Notes: generated from the letters alone by a model not told the origin. A stretch of DNA of 64,000 nt from Sphingobium sp. (GCA_009360885.1 SPEL01000001.1:434001-498000); one strand, 5' to 3'. Counted from the stretch's first letter, positions 26,447 to 35,629 are shown. Program-made: numbers and translations.

Positions 26447-27355
26447 TCACATTGGAGGCTGTGCCTGCGTTGCTACAGCGCGCGCAATCTGTGTGAAGTT
26501 TAAGGCTGGTTGCGGTGGCCTTGTCCTGAGATGAGCGATGGCGAGGTCGATATTTGCCTGATCGCCGGGCAGACGGCGGAAGCAAATACCACCGAGGTTG
26601 AGTTGCACCATCGACGTTGGCACGAGAGAAAAGCCTAGCTCGGCTGACACCAGCGACAGGATAGAGGCAATCTGCGGTGCTGACTGGCCCATTATGGGTT
26701 CGAACCCCGATGCACGGCACGCGGATATGGCCGCATCATGGAGGCCGATGCCAATCATGCGCGGGGTGAGTATGAGGGGCGTTGTAGCCAGCGAGGCGAG
26801 GTCAATGGGGGCACCATCCCTGGCCGCCGGATGGGATGCGGGCAAAACAACGACCAATGGCTCTTGCATCAGCACATATTTACGGATTTCAACAGGGTCT
26901 GATTCGGAAGGTCGGAGGATTGCCGCATCCAGATGCCCTGCGATGAGTTTCGTTGCCAGCGCGACCGAATTTGCTTCTTCCAATATCAGTTCCGCATCGG
27001 GATAGTCACGGCGGAAAGCGCGGATCGCCTCCGGCATGACGGGGTTGAGTGCCGCCGTCCCGGTGAAACCGAGGCGCAGTTTTCCTGTTTCTCCGCGTGA
27101 TGCGCGCTGCGCCGCCCGCATGGCGTTGGATGCTTGTTCCGGCATATCGCGCACATTTTCGAGGAAGGCGGTTCCTGCCTCGGTCAGCTCTGCGCCGTGC
27201 GGCACGCGATGGAATAGTTGCGCACCGATTTCCCTCTCAAGATCCTTGATCTGAAGGCTGAGTGGAGGCTGACCGATACCGAGCCTGATGGCGGCGCGGG
27301 TGAAGTTTCCCTCCTCAGCGACAGCCAGAAAGTAGCGGATGTGACGAAGTTCCAT
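26447..27355 (-). CDS. LysR-family transcriptional regulator (YnfL-like context)
   Basis: 302-aa LysR regulator. The N-terminal HTH is MELRHIRYFLAVAEEGNFTRAA...GQPPLSLQIKDLE, followed by a periplasmic-binding-protein-like effector domain (KLRLGFTGTAALNPVMPEAI). ATG 27355 is preferred over 27391 because it gives the standard LysR N-terminus. Divergent from an MFS efflux-type gene (95 bp between starts), the classical arrangement for local control; E. coli has an equivalent ynfL-ynfM pair. The effector is unknown. Confidence 0.9.
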   Translation of the reverse strand: MELRHIRYFLAVAEEGNFTRAAIRLGIGQPPLSLQIKDLEREIGAQLFHRVPHGAELTEAGTAFLENVRDMPEQASNAMRAAQRASRGETGKLRLGFTGTAALNPVMPEAIRAFRRDYPDAELILEEANSVALATKLIAGHLDAAILRPSESDPVEIRKYVLMQEPLVVVLPASHPAARDGAPIDLASLATTPLILTPRMIGIGLHDAAISACRASGFEPIMGQSAPQIASILSLVSAELGFSLVPTSMVQLNLGGICFRRLPGDQANIDLAIAHLRTRPPQPALNFTQIARAVATQAQPPM

Positions 27356-27449
27356 ATCATTTATATAACATATAAAGAATGGTAGTTCCATATATTAGAC
27401 AAATATATATTTTCCCTCGATAGTGGCGGCGTAAAAGAAAGAGCAGATC

Positions 27450-28787
27450 ATGTCCGATCTTAATTTGCCCACACGTCTCGTCATGACCAACAGGTCGTCA
27501 AATAGTATAGATGCACGCGGTTCAGGCGCAGGCACGTCAGGCGCAGGGAGAGCAGGCAATGCGGTCTCTGGCGCGACTCCCACCTCTGGCGCGACACCCA
27601 ATTGGGTTCGGCGCGGCACTCTTGAGTATCGTAACGCCGGATACGCGCTGTTCCTGCTCGGCTTTGCAAGCTTTTCCCTCATTTATTGTGTTCAGCCGCT
27701 ATTGCCGCAATTCGCCCGCACTTTCGGCGTCAGTCCGGCGGAGAGTTCCCTGGCCCTGTCGCTGACCACGGGCCTGCTCGCTATCTCGATCGTCCTCGCA
27801 GGGGCATTCTCGCAGGCGCTGGGACGGCGCGGGCTAATGTTTGTGTCGATGGCTATCGGGGCCGTTCTCAACATCGCCGCAGGTCTGGTGCCGGGCTGGC
27901 ATGATTTGCTGGTGGTGCGCGCGATGGAAGGCATTGTGCTGGGCGGGGTGCCCGCGGTGGCCATGGCATGGCTGGCAGAGGAGATTGAGCCAGCGCATCT
28001 TGGCAAGGCGATGGGGCTCTATATTGGCGGCACCGCTTTCGGGGCGATGATGGGCCGGGTAGGGATGGGGCTGATGACCGAATATGCTTCCTGGCATGTG
28101 GCGATGATTGCGCTGGGGCTGCTATGTTTTGTCGCCGCATTGGGTTTCCTGCTGCTCCTGCGGCCATCGCGCAACTTCGTCCGCCAGCCGGGTTTTGATC
28201 CGCGCTTTCACCTGGCGGCATGGGCAATGCATTTGCGTAACCCTCGTCTGCTGAGGGTGTATGCCCTCGGCTTTGCGCTGACCAGTATCTTCAGTGCTTT
28301 GTTCAACTATGCGACCTTTCGCCTGTCGGGCGCGCCCTATTTGCTGAGCCCGTCGCAGGTGAGCCTGATCTTTCTCGCTTTCGCGCTTGGGATTGTGTCC
28401 TCGTCGATGGCGGGGGGGCTTGCGGACAGATTTGGACGACGCCCTCTGTTGATTGCAGGGTTCGTGACCATGCTTGCTGGCGTGGTCCTGACGCTTTCGC
28501 CCTCCCTTGTCGTTATCGCAATTGGTATAGCGCTGGTGGCGACGGGCTATTTTATCGGCCATTCGGTCGCCAGCGGTGCGGTTGGGCCGGTTGCCGGAGT
28601 TCACAAAGGGCACGCAGCTTCGCTTTACCTGCTGTTCTACTATATGGGGGCTAGCCTGACAGGGTCTGTCGCTGGCTGGGCCTGGCAGCACGGAGGCTGG
28701 CTAGCCGTTGCGGCTCTCACCGGTGGTTTCGCGGTGGCAGGCATCGTGCTGGCGCTAACGCTGCCTCATACGGCAAAGGCATCATGA
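27450..28787 (+). CDS. MFS transporter, YnfM-like
   Basis: 445-aa, 12-helix major facilitator with strong resemblance to E. coli YnfM: RRGTLEYRNAGYALFLLGFA, FSLIYCVQPLLPQF, VPAVAMAWLAEEI, GLYIGGTAFGAMMGR and the late GHSVASGAVGP...GHAASLYLLFYYMGAS. The first 50 residues are a Ser/Gly/Ala/Thr-rich low-complexity cytoplasmic tail with ATTCC-like repeats (GATPTSGATP). Divergent from the LysR gene that probably regulates it. Transport direction and substrate are unknown; drug or metabolite efflux is the usual guess. Confidence 0.9.
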   Translation: MSDLNLPTRLVMTNRSSNSIDARGSGAGTSGAGRAGNAVSGATPTSGATPNWVRRGTLEYRNAGYALFLLGFASFSLIYCVQPLLPQFARTFGVSPAESSLALSLTTGLLAISIVLAGAFSQALGRRGLMFVSMAIGAVLNIAAGLVPGWHDLLVVRAMEGIVLGGVPAVAMAWLAEEIEPAHLGKAMGLYIGGTAFGAMMGRVGMGLMTEYASWHVAMIALGLLCFVAALGFLLLLRPSRNFVRQPGFDPRFHLAAWAMHLRNPRLLRVYALGFALTSIFSALFNYATFRLSGAPYLLSPSQVSLIFLAFALGIVSSSMAGGLADRFGRRPLLIAGFVTMLAGVVLTLSPSLVVIAIGIALVATGYFIGHSVASGAVGPVAGVHKGHAASLYLLFYYMGASLTGSVAGWAWQHGGWLAVAALTGGFAVAGIVLALTLPHTAKAS

Positions 28788-28904
28788 TGGACGAGGTTGC
28801 CGCCCCATAGTCACGAGATGGGTGAAGCCTAACCCTATATTTACGGAATTTTCGATTGATGTCGGGCTCGGTAACGTCCCACATGTTTGCTATACCAAAT
28901 CTTG

Positions 28905-29591
28905 TTACCGCTCCATAAGGCGTTTCAAGGCCACCGTAATCACGTCAGGCGTTTCTATCGGTGTCATATGGCCTGCATGTTTTACGATAGCCAGACGTGC
29001 AGTGGGGATTAAGGCCGCCATTTCACGATGAATATCCGGCGGTGTTAATTGGTCATATTCACCGCATAGCACCAGTGTAGGGACAGAGATTGTGCGAAGG
29101 ACAACATGATGGTCCGGACGAGAAATCTGGCTTTGCCGAATAAATATTTCTGGCCCCAGTCGGGCCGTCATGTCCCGAATACGATTGGCCATTTCTTCAT
29201 TATCCAGATTCTCAGGGGCAAGATATCGCTTTAACAAATTTTCTCCGAAACCATGAAACCGACCGGGATTTTTCGCCAAAGCCGTTAAAAACCGTCTTTC
29301 ATCCGCTCGTTCAACGCTATCCGGCTTCATCGTGGTATCAAGCAGCGCGAGGTGCGTAACCCGCTCAGGAGCTGTCTTCATCACCTCTTGCGCGACAATG
29401 CCGCCAAGCGAAAAGCCTGCCAATGCAAATGAGTCTCCACCGACAGACAGCACAGCATCCACCAGATCGCTGAGTTTCTCCCCTTGCGTGATATCCGCGA
29501 CGACAGGGTCGCAAACAGCTTTCAGAGGTTCGATCTGGTCTCTCCAGAGTGCACCATCATTCAAAAGCCCCGGAACGAGAACCAGCCGCAT
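28905..29591 (-). CDS. Alpha/beta hydrolase
   Basis: About 228 aa, alpha/beta-hydrolase fold. The start at 29591 (or the adjacent ATG 29594) follows AAGGGG and gives the typical N-terminus MRLVLVPGLLNDGALW; the frame is open to 29630 but the extension lacks a ribosome-binding site. Nucleophile elbow GFSLGGIVAQE, aspartate in LCGEYDQLTPP, and histidine in KHAGHMTPIE form a complete triad. It resembles small esterases/pimeloyl-ester-like hydrolases but the substrate is not recognisable. Divergent from ada. Confidence 0.85.
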   Translation of the reverse strand: MRLVLVPGLLNDGALWRDQIEPLKAVCDPVVADITQGEKLSDLVDAVLSVGGDSFALAGFSLGGIVAQEVMKTAPERVTHLALLDTTMKPDSVERADERRFLTALAKNPGRFHGFGENLLKRYLAPENLDNEEMANRIRDMTARLGPEIFIRQSQISRPDHHVVLRTISVPTLVLCGEYDQLTPPDIHREMAALIPTARLAIVKHAGHMTPIETPDVITVALKRLMER

Positions 29592-29741
29592 CATTACCCC
29601 TTCGCACCCATAATATGTAACATCATCCATAACCCGGAAATCTGTTTATTTTCATGGTGTCTCGGTACCATGTTTTTCAACCGAAAATTTGAAAGCAAGA
29701 AACAGGGTGTGGTCTTATGGAAAGACTGGCAAAATGGTTTC

Positions 29742-30818
29742 ATGATGACAAATAGAGATACAAACTATGCTGATGTCGCCAGTGATCCGCGCTGGGCGCA
29801 TATTGTGGCGCGCGACAAAAGTGCCGATGGGCATTTCTGGTACTCAGTAGCGACGACCGGCATTTATTGTCGCCCGTCCTGCCCATCGCGTAGTGCGAAC
29901 CCGCACAATGTGACTTTGCATGACACGTTGGAAAGTGCGCGGGCGACCGGATGCCGCCCCTGTAAGCGGTGCAACCCGGAAGGATTGCCCGTTGATGCAG
30001 ACAATGCGCGGTTGATTGAGCAGGCATGTCGGAGGATCGAGGCATCGGAGGAGCCTCTTTCGCTCGATGAGCTGGCCGGGGCGGTTAAACTTAGCCCGGG
30101 TTATTTTCATCGCCTTTTCAAGGCACATACCGGCCTTACTCCAAAAGGATATATGGTGGCCCACCGCGCTAACAAAGTGCGGCATAGCCTTGCCGAAGGA
30201 AATCGCGTGACCGACACTATTTATGAGGCTGGGTTTAATTCCAGCGGTCGTTTTTACGAACAATCCTCTGCGATGCTGGGCATGACGCCGGGGCGGTATA
30301 AAAATGGCGGCGCGGATGAGGTGCTACGTTTTGCGATTGGGCAATGCTCGCTGGGCGCGATTCTCGTTGCGTCCAGTGATAAGGGGGTGGCGTCCATCCT
30401 GTTGGGTGATGAACCGGATGCGTTGGTGCGTGACCTTCAGGACCGCTTTCCTAAGGCCGAGTTAATCGGCGGTGATGCTGATTATGAACTGATGGTGGCG
30501 AAAGTCGTCGGCTTTGTCGAAGCCCCTAATATCGGCCTTGATCTGCCGCTGGATGTGCGTGGCACCGCCTTTCAACAGCGTGTGTGGCAGGCATTATGTG
30601 CTATTCCCGCAGGGGAAACAGCTACCTATGCAGAGGTCGCTCGCCGCATCGGCTCGCCCAGCGCAACCCGCGCTGTGGCCGGTGCCTGCGCCGCCAATGC
30701 TATTGCTGTTGCCATTCCCTGCCACCGGGTGATTCGTCATGATGGTTCGCTCTCTGGCTATCGCTGGGGCGTGGAGCGTAAGCGCCGCTTGTTGGCGCGT
30801 GAGGCGGATGCGGGGTGA
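29742..30818 (+). CDS. ada: Bifunctional DNA repair methyltransferase / activator Ada
   Basis: Adaptive-response protein: repairs methylphosphotriesters and O6-methylguanine in DNA and activates repair genes once methylated. About 358 aa. N-terminal Ada zinc domain with YCRPSCPSR and CRPCKRC; AraC-type HTH (LDELAGAVKLSPGYFHRLFKA...GFNSSGRFYE); C-terminal methyltransferase with the acceptor cysteine in AIPCHRVIRHDG and GYRWGVERKRRLL. The start is chosen at the ATG pair 29742/29745, where homology begins; no obvious ribosome-binding site is present, and the frame is open further upstream into the divergent hydrolase gene. Confidence 0.93.
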   Translation: MMTNRDTNYADVASDPRWAHIVARDKSADGHFWYSVATTGIYCRPSCPSRSANPHNVTLHDTLESARATGCRPCKRCNPEGLPVDADNARLIEQACRRIEASEEPLSLDELAGAVKLSPGYFHRLFKAHTGLTPKGYMVAHRANKVRHSLAEGNRVTDTIYEAGFNSSGRFYEQSSAMLGMTPGRYKNGGADEVLRFAIGQCSLGAILVASSDKGVASILLGDEPDALVRDLQDRFPKAELIGGDADYELMVAKVVGFVEAPNIGLDLPLDVRGTAFQQRVWQALCAIPAGETATYAEVARRIGSPSATRAVAGACAANAIAVAIPCHRVIRHDGSLSGYRWGVERKRRLLAREADAG

Positions 30819-30901
30819 AGGAGGACATATAAAGGCCTCTAAGGGAAAGGGCGCGTTATCTTCCGCGCTCTTCCCTTGTGTTTGTTCCGTTAGCAGGCTT
30901 T

Positions 30902-31768
30902 TCAGGTGCCATTTTGATAAAAGGCTTCCACTGCCGCCCAGCCTTCCTCGGCGCTTTCCACCCATGTAATCAGGTCAAGATCACTGGGCGCAATCACGCC
31001 TTCCTCGACGAGGGCCTCAAAATTAACGACGCGTTTCCAGAAATCGCGACCATAAAGCAGAATCGGTATCGGTTTCACCTTGCCGGTCTGCACCAGTGTC
31101 AGCAGTTCGAAAAACTCATCAAAAGTGCCGAATCCGCCGGGGAAGATTGCCAGCGCCCTTGCGCGCAGCAGGAAATGCATTTTGCGCAGCGCGAAATAAT
31201 GAAACTGGAAGGATAAATCCGGCGTCACATATTCATTGGGGGCTTGCTCATGCGGTAACACGATATTCAGCGCGATGGAGCGAGAGCCAACATCCGCTGC
31301 GCCGCGATTGGCGGCTTCCATGATGGAAGGTCCGCCGCCGGAGCAGACGACGAAGTTATGATTTCCCGCAGTATCGACCGGAAAACGAGCGGCAATGCCT
31401 GCTAATTTGCGGGCTTCTTCATAATATACTGCCTTGGCGGCGAGGCTGTTTGCGATTCGGCTGTCTCGTTCCGTTCGGGCGGCATCAATCAGAGCCTGCG
31501 CTTTTTCTGGTGATGGAATACGGGCCGATCCGTAAAATACAAAGGTAGAGGCGATTTTCGCTTCATCCAGCAGTAATTCGGGTTTCAGAAGTTCCAGTTG
31601 AAAGCGCACCGGGCGCAAATCATCGCGCAGCAGAAAGTCTGTATCCTGAAAGGCCAGCTTATAAGCATCGCTGCGGGTTTGGGGGCTGTGGACGCTATCG
31701 AGGGCGTCGTGGGCTTCCTGCCTTGCGGGGCGGAAGATGCGTTCTTCAATCTTATGTTTGCGTTTCAT
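30902..31768 (-). CDS. LOG family protein (Rossmann-fold nucleotide-binding)
   Basis: About 288 aa from ATG 31768. Carries the LOG / TIGR00730 motif PGGFGTFDEFFELLTLVQTGK (Rossmann nucleotide-binding and catalytic region) and CSGGGPSIMEAANRGA. Related proteins are cytokinin-activating phosphoribohydrolases or nucleotide 5'-monophosphate nucleosidases, but many bacterial members have no proven role. The N-terminal extension of about 80 residues (KIEERIFRPARQEAHDAL...) is usual for the long alphaproteobacterial form. Convergent with ada. Confidence 0.85.
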   Translation of the reverse strand: MKRKHKIEERIFRPARQEAHDALDSVHSPQTRSDAYKLAFQDTDFLLRDDLRPVRFQLELLKPELLLDEAKIASTFVFYGSARIPSPEKAQALIDAARTERDSRIANSLAAKAVYYEEARKLAGIAARFPVDTAGNHNFVVCSGGGPSIMEAANRGAADVGSRSIALNIVLPHEQAPNEYVTPDLSFQFHYFALRKMHFLLRARALAIFPGGFGTFDEFFELLTLVQTGKVKPIPILLYGRDFWKRVVNFEALVEEGVIAPSDLDLITWVESAEEGWAAVEAFYQNGT

Positions 31769-31831
31769 AATGGGGAAGGTAGCGACTTTCCGGGTCAGTA
31801 AAAAGACCATCCGGCACAGAAAAGCAGAAGA

Positions 31832-32551
31832 TTAACGGCAATAAGTGCCTTTTCCGCCCATGTCGAAGTGCAGATGGTCATGGTGGGCTTCATTATAATC
31901 AGGCCCTAATACCGTGCGAAATCTCTTGCAGGCGCTAGCGTGGACGGTGCGCAGAAATTCCTTTGTTCGCCGGTCGCTGTTCCAGTGATTCTTTACCGTG
32001 ATTCGGCGTCCATCGGCCAGAATGAACGCGGAAATATCCACCGCATTACTATGCCCATGTTCGGACAATCTGCCCGTACCGGCAATAGGGCGGCAATTGA
32101 ACGTGCCCATGGTTTCTATCTTCACCAGTTCGCTGCCCAATATCAATCGCGCGGCAGGCGCGACGCCATAGCGCGCCCATGCGGTGAAATTTTCAGCGAG
32201 AGAACATGTCATCGCGCCCAGATTGGAAACTGGCACCCCGACATCCAGTAATTTGACCGAACCATAAGCGGTGCATCCTCCATTATAGCTGCGATCGGGG
32301 AGGGGGGTATATTGCGCGTTAAGGCTGGCCAGCTTGACGGCGCATTGCCGGAATTCCGTGCTGCCTGCCCGGTAACGCCCCGGTGCAGGGGCGGAGGAAA
32401 CGGGTTTGTGCGCAATGGATTTTTTTGGTGTTGCAACGGTGCCGCCGCAACCGGAAAGGATGAGCGCAACCACCGCGAGCAATCCGGCCATGCGGGCGGA
32501 CGTCGCCGGTACCACAGGAAGAGTCAGAAAAGGGGGCTGATGGCTTTTCAT
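31832..32551 (-). CDS. Extensin-like family lipoprotein
   Basis: 239 aa with an N-terminal lipoprotein signal (VVALILSGCGG, lipobox LSGC) and an extensin-like C-terminal domain related to D-Ala-D-Ala carboxypeptidase-type peptidases. Metal-ligand-like residues occur in SEHGHSNAVDISAF and AHHDHLHFDMG, and conserved cysteines are at CAVKL, GGCTAYG, TCSLAENF, FNCRP, ACKRF and GTYCR. It is probably a cell-wall-associated enzyme; activity has not been proven for most members. ATG 32491 (residue 21) is an alternative start. Confidence 0.8.
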   Translation of the reverse strand: MKSHQPPFLTLPVVPATSARMAGLLAVVALILSGCGGTVATPKKSIAHKPVSSAPAPGRYRAGSTEFRQCAVKLASLNAQYTPLPDRSYNGGCTAYGSVKLLDVGVPVSNLGAMTCSLAENFTAWARYGVAPAARLILGSELVKIETMGTFNCRPIAGTGRLSEHGHSNAVDISAFILADGRRITVKNHWNSDRRTKEFLRTVHASACKRFRTVLGPDYNEAHHDHLHFDMGGKGTYCR

Positions 32552-32637
32552 GCCCTTTATTCAGCCATGTTTTGGTTAACGAGAGGTTAAAAAGTCCCAT
32601 ATATGCGACGGATGGAGAGGGGGAGTAACGCAGCTCC

Positions 32638-32708
32638 GGAAAAGCAGCGCCGGAAAAGCAGGCGCGAAAAAGCAGAGCCAGAAAAACAGGCCCGGAAAAA
32701 CATGGCGG
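32638..32708. repeat. Degenerate tandem repeat, period 14-15 bp, about five units
   Basis: Units of about GGAAAAGCAGGCCC start near 32638, 32652, 32666, 32681 and 32695 with a few substitutions each. They sit just before the serC promoter. A 67-codon frame runs through them (32603-32806) but its composition is that of the repeat, so I do not call it a gene. The 12-mer CGGAAAAGCAGG recurs near purE at 62128-62139. Confidence 0.55.
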
Positions 32709-32717
32709 CATTTTCAT

Positions 32718-32802
32718 TTGACATTAACGATCTGGACGTTAGACGCAGCGACGGGCCACGCGGTCCCAACGCCGCGCGAGCTCTCTGTAAGGAGACGCAT
32801 AC
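32718..32802 (+). promoter_or_regulatory. serC promoter and serC-type leader RNA (two hairpins)
   Basis: TTGACA (32718-32723) and TAGACG (32740-32745) form a probable promoter with 16-bp spacing. The leader then holds two hairpins: CGCGG/CCGCG (32759-32763 with 32772-32776) and TCTCT-GTAA-GGAGA (32782-32795), whose GNRA-type loop and right arm include the ribosome-binding site AGGAG. Two tandem hairpins at the start of serC in an alphaproteobacterium match the described serC RNA motif, a predicted regulator of serine-biosynthesis genes. The pairing is seen; membership of that Rfam family is inferred. Confidence 0.65.
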
Positions 32803-33933
32803 ATGACTGAAGTGACTAAGCCGCAGGCGAAGCCTGCGCGTCCGCATTTTTCTTCTGGCCCCTGCGCAAAGGCACCGGGCTGGGATGCTTCCAAACTCGC
32901 TACTGAATCGCTGGGCCGCTCTCACCGCGCCAAGATTGGCAAGACTCGTCTGGGTCTGTCGATTGATCTGATGCGCGAAGTGCTTGGTGTGCCGGATACG
33001 CACCGTATCGGCATTGTCCCCGGTTCTGATACCGGCGCGTTTGAAATGGCTATGTGGACGATGTTGGGCGCTCGTCCGGTTACCACCCTTGCATGGGAAA
33101 GCTTTGGTGAGGGTTGGGTCACCGATGCTGCTAAGCAATTGAAGCTGGACCCCACTGTTATCCGCGCTGATTATGGTCAGCTCCCGGATTTGAATGCCGT
33201 TGACTGGTCCAATGACGTTCTCTTTACATGGAACGGCACGACCTCCGGCGTTCGTGTGCCTAATGGCGACTGGATCGCTGATGATCGCGCAGGCCTGTCC
33301 TTCTGCGATGCGACTTCTGCCGTATTCGCTTATGATATGCCGTGGGATAAGCTCGATGTAACGACCTTCTCATGGCAGAAGGTGTTGGGCGGCGAAGGTG
33401 CGCATGGCGTTATCATCCTTGGCCCGCGTGCTGTTGAACGTCTTGAAAATCATACTCCTGCATGGCCACTGCCGAAGGTTTTCCGCCTGATGGCAAAGGG
33501 TAAGCTGGCGGAAGGTATCTTCAAGGGCGAAACCATCAACACCCCGTCTATGCTGGCGGTAGAAGATGTGATTTTCGCGCTGGAATGGGCAAAGTCTGTT
33601 GGCGGCCTTGAAGGGCTGAAGGCGCGGTCGGGCGCCAATGCTGCGGCGCTCGCGAAGATCATTGTTGACCGTGACTGGCTTGGCCATCTCGCAACGGATG
33701 AGGCTACTCGTTCCACCACCTCCGTCTGCCTGACGGTGGAAGGGGCCGACGCTGACTTCATCAAGAAGATGGCTGGCGCACTTGAAAAAGAAGATGCGGC
33801 TTATGACATTGCTGGCTATCGCGATGCTCCGGCTGGTCTGCGCATCTGGTGCGGTGCGACGGTCGATACCGCCGATATCGAAGCCTTGGGTCCGTGGCTC
33901 GATTGGGCCTATGCGACCGCCAAGGCTGGCTAA
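32803..33933 (+). CDS. serC: Phosphoserine aminotransferase
   Basis: Second enzyme of serine biosynthesis, converting 3-phosphohydroxypyruvate and glutamate to phosphoserine and 2-oxoglutarate. 376 aa. PLP lysine is Lys193 in FSWQKVLGGEGAHGVI; the N-terminal FSSGPCAKAPGW and SDTGAFEMAMWTMLG are typical of the alphaproteobacterial SerC. First gene of serC-serA (84 bp apart), followed by hisZ and purA. Likely controlled by the hairpins in its leader. Confidence 0.97.
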   Translation: MTEVTKPQAKPARPHFSSGPCAKAPGWDASKLATESLGRSHRAKIGKTRLGLSIDLMREVLGVPDTHRIGIVPGSDTGAFEMAMWTMLGARPVTTLAWESFGEGWVTDAAKQLKLDPTVIRADYGQLPDLNAVDWSNDVLFTWNGTTSGVRVPNGDWIADDRAGLSFCDATSAVFAYDMPWDKLDVTTFSWQKVLGGEGAHGVIILGPRAVERLENHTPAWPLPKVFRLMAKGKLAEGIFKGETINTPSMLAVEDVIFALEWAKSVGGLEGLKARSGANAAALAKIIVDRDWLGHLATDEATRSTTSVCLTVEGADADFIKKMAGALEKEDAAYDIAGYRDAPAGLRIWCGATVDTADIEALGPWLDWAYATAKAG

Positions 33934-34017
33934 GCATACTCTTTTCTGAACCTTCTTTGCATTACATCGCGCGCGCCCGGAAATTACGGGCCGCGTAACA
34001 CGCAGGAGTGTACCCTC

Positions 34018-35595
34018 ATGCCTAAAGTGCTTATTTCCGATAAAATGGATCCGCAGGCCGCGCAGATTTTCCGCGATAATGGCGTGGAAGTAGATGAAAT
34101 TACCGGCAAGACTCCCGAAGAACTGATGCAGATCATCGGGGAATATGATGGTCTGGCTATCCGTAGCTCCACTAAAGTGACGAAGGAAATCCTCGACGCT
34201 GCGACGAACCTGAAGGTCATTGGGCGCGCTGGCATCGGTGTAGACAATGTGGACATCCCCTACGCCAGTTCCAAGGGCGTAGTGGTGATGAACACGCCCT
34301 TTGGCAACTCCATCACCACTGCTGAACACGCGATTGCACTGATGTTCGCGCTCGCTCGTCAGCTTCCCGAAGCAGACGCCAGCACGCAGGCCGGTAAGTG
34401 GGAAAAGAACCGCTTCATGGGCGTGGAAGTTACCGGTAAGACGCTGGGCCTCATCGGTGCCGGCAATATCGGCTCCATCGTCGCCAGCCGTGCGCTGGGC
34501 CTCAAGATGAAGGTCGTGGCTTTTGACCCGTTCCTGACGCCGGAACGCGCCATTGAAATGGGCGTGGAAAAGGCTGATCTGGACACCTTGCTGGCCAAGG
34601 CGGATTTCATCACGCTACACACGCCGCTCACCGACCAGACACGCAATATCCTCAGCAAGGAAAATCTGGCCAAGACCAAAAAGGGCGTTCGTATCATCAA
34701 CTGCGCCCGTGGTGGTCTGATAGACGAAGCAGCACTGAAGGAAGCATTGGAATCCGGCCATGTCGCAGGTGCGGCACTGGATGTTTTCGCGGTGGAACCG
34801 GCCAAAGAAAACCCGCTTTTCGGTGTGCCGAACCTCATCAGCACGCCGCATCTGGGCGCATCCACCAAGGAAGCGCAGGTCAATGTTGCGCTTCAGGTTG
34901 CGGAACAGCTTTCCGATTATCTGATGACCGGCGGCGTTACCAACGCGCTCAATATGCCCAGCCTGTCCGCCGAAGAAGCACCGAAGCTGAAGCCTTATAT
35001 GGCTCTGGCTGAAAAGCTCGGCAGCCTTGTGGGGCAGCTCGCATCGGATGATCTTGATAATATCGCTATCGAGGTTGAAGGGGCTGCTGCGGCGCTCAAC
35101 ATCAAGCCGATCACCGGCGCGGTTCTGGCGGGCTTCATGCGCCGCTATTCTGATACGGTGAACATGGTCAACGCCCCCTATCTGGCGAAGGAGCGCGGTC
35201 TTGACGTGCGCGAAGTTCGCCATGCGCAGGAAGGCGATTATCAGACCCTCGTTCGCGTAACCGTGAACACCAGTCAGGGTGAACGTTCGGTTGCCGGTAC
35301 GCTCTTTGGTAATGCCAATCCGCGTCTGGTCGAAATGTTCGGTATCAGCCTTGAGGCCGAACTGGAAGGCGATATGCTTTATATCGTCAACGAAGATGCG
35401 CCGGGCTTCATTGGCCGGGTTGGCACCATCGTGGGCGAAGCGGGCATCAATATCGGTACTTTCCACCTTGGTCGCCGCAGTGCTGGCGGAGAGGCGATCC
35501 TGCTGCTGACGCTGGATAGCCCGTTGCCGCAAAATCTGCTGGACACTATCGCATCTGTGAAGAACGTGACCCGCGTTAAGGCATTGAAATTCTGA
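34018..35595 (+). CDS. serA: D-3-phosphoglycerate dehydrogenase
   Basis: First enzyme of serine biosynthesis, oxidising 3-phosphoglycerate with NAD. 525 aa, the long form. Catalytic NAD-binding motif GLIGAGNIGSIV near residue 144, NCARGGLIDEAAL, and the catalytic histidine in STPHLGAST. The C-terminal half has an intervening (ASB) domain and an ACT domain (ALTLDSPLPQ... at the very end; NEDAPGFIGRVGTIVGEAGINI), the usual site of feedback inhibition by serine. Ribosome-binding site AGGAG precedes the ATG. Confidence 0.97.
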   Translation: MPKVLISDKMDPQAAQIFRDNGVEVDEITGKTPEELMQIIGEYDGLAIRSSTKVTKEILDAATNLKVIGRAGIGVDNVDIPYASSKGVVVMNTPFGNSITTAEHAIALMFALARQLPEADASTQAGKWEKNRFMGVEVTGKTLGLIGAGNIGSIVASRALGLKMKVVAFDPFLTPERAIEMGVEKADLDTLLAKADFITLHTPLTDQTRNILSKENLAKTKKGVRIINCARGGLIDEAALKEALESGHVAGAALDVFAVEPAKENPLFGVPNLISTPHLGASTKEAQVNVALQVAEQLSDYLMTGGVTNALNMPSLSAEEAPKLKPYMALAEKLGSLVGQLASDDLDNIAIEVEGAAAALNIKPITGAVLAGFMRRYSDTVNMVNAPYLAKERGLDVREVRHAQEGDYQTLVRVTVNTSQGERSVAGTLFGNANPRLVEMFGISLEAELEGDMLYIVNEDAPGFIGRVGTIVGEAGINIGTFHLGRRSAGGEAILLLTLDSPLPQNLLDTIASVKNVTRVKALKF

Positions 35596-35629
35596 TTTAG
35601 CCGGGAAAAACCCGCACAATCTGACAGGT

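Noticed and set aside
29653-29672. CATGGT...ACCATG inverted repeat in the ada/hydrolase intergenic space as an Ada box
   Set aside because: The known Ada-binding sequence is different, and a 6-bp repeat is too short to support a claim.
32603-32806. 67-codon frame before serC
   Set aside because: Its sequence comes from the 14-15 bp tandem repeat and it overlaps the serC promoter and leader.
33370-34329. 319-codon open frame opposite serC/serA
   Set aside because: Shadow of two certain genes with no homology features.
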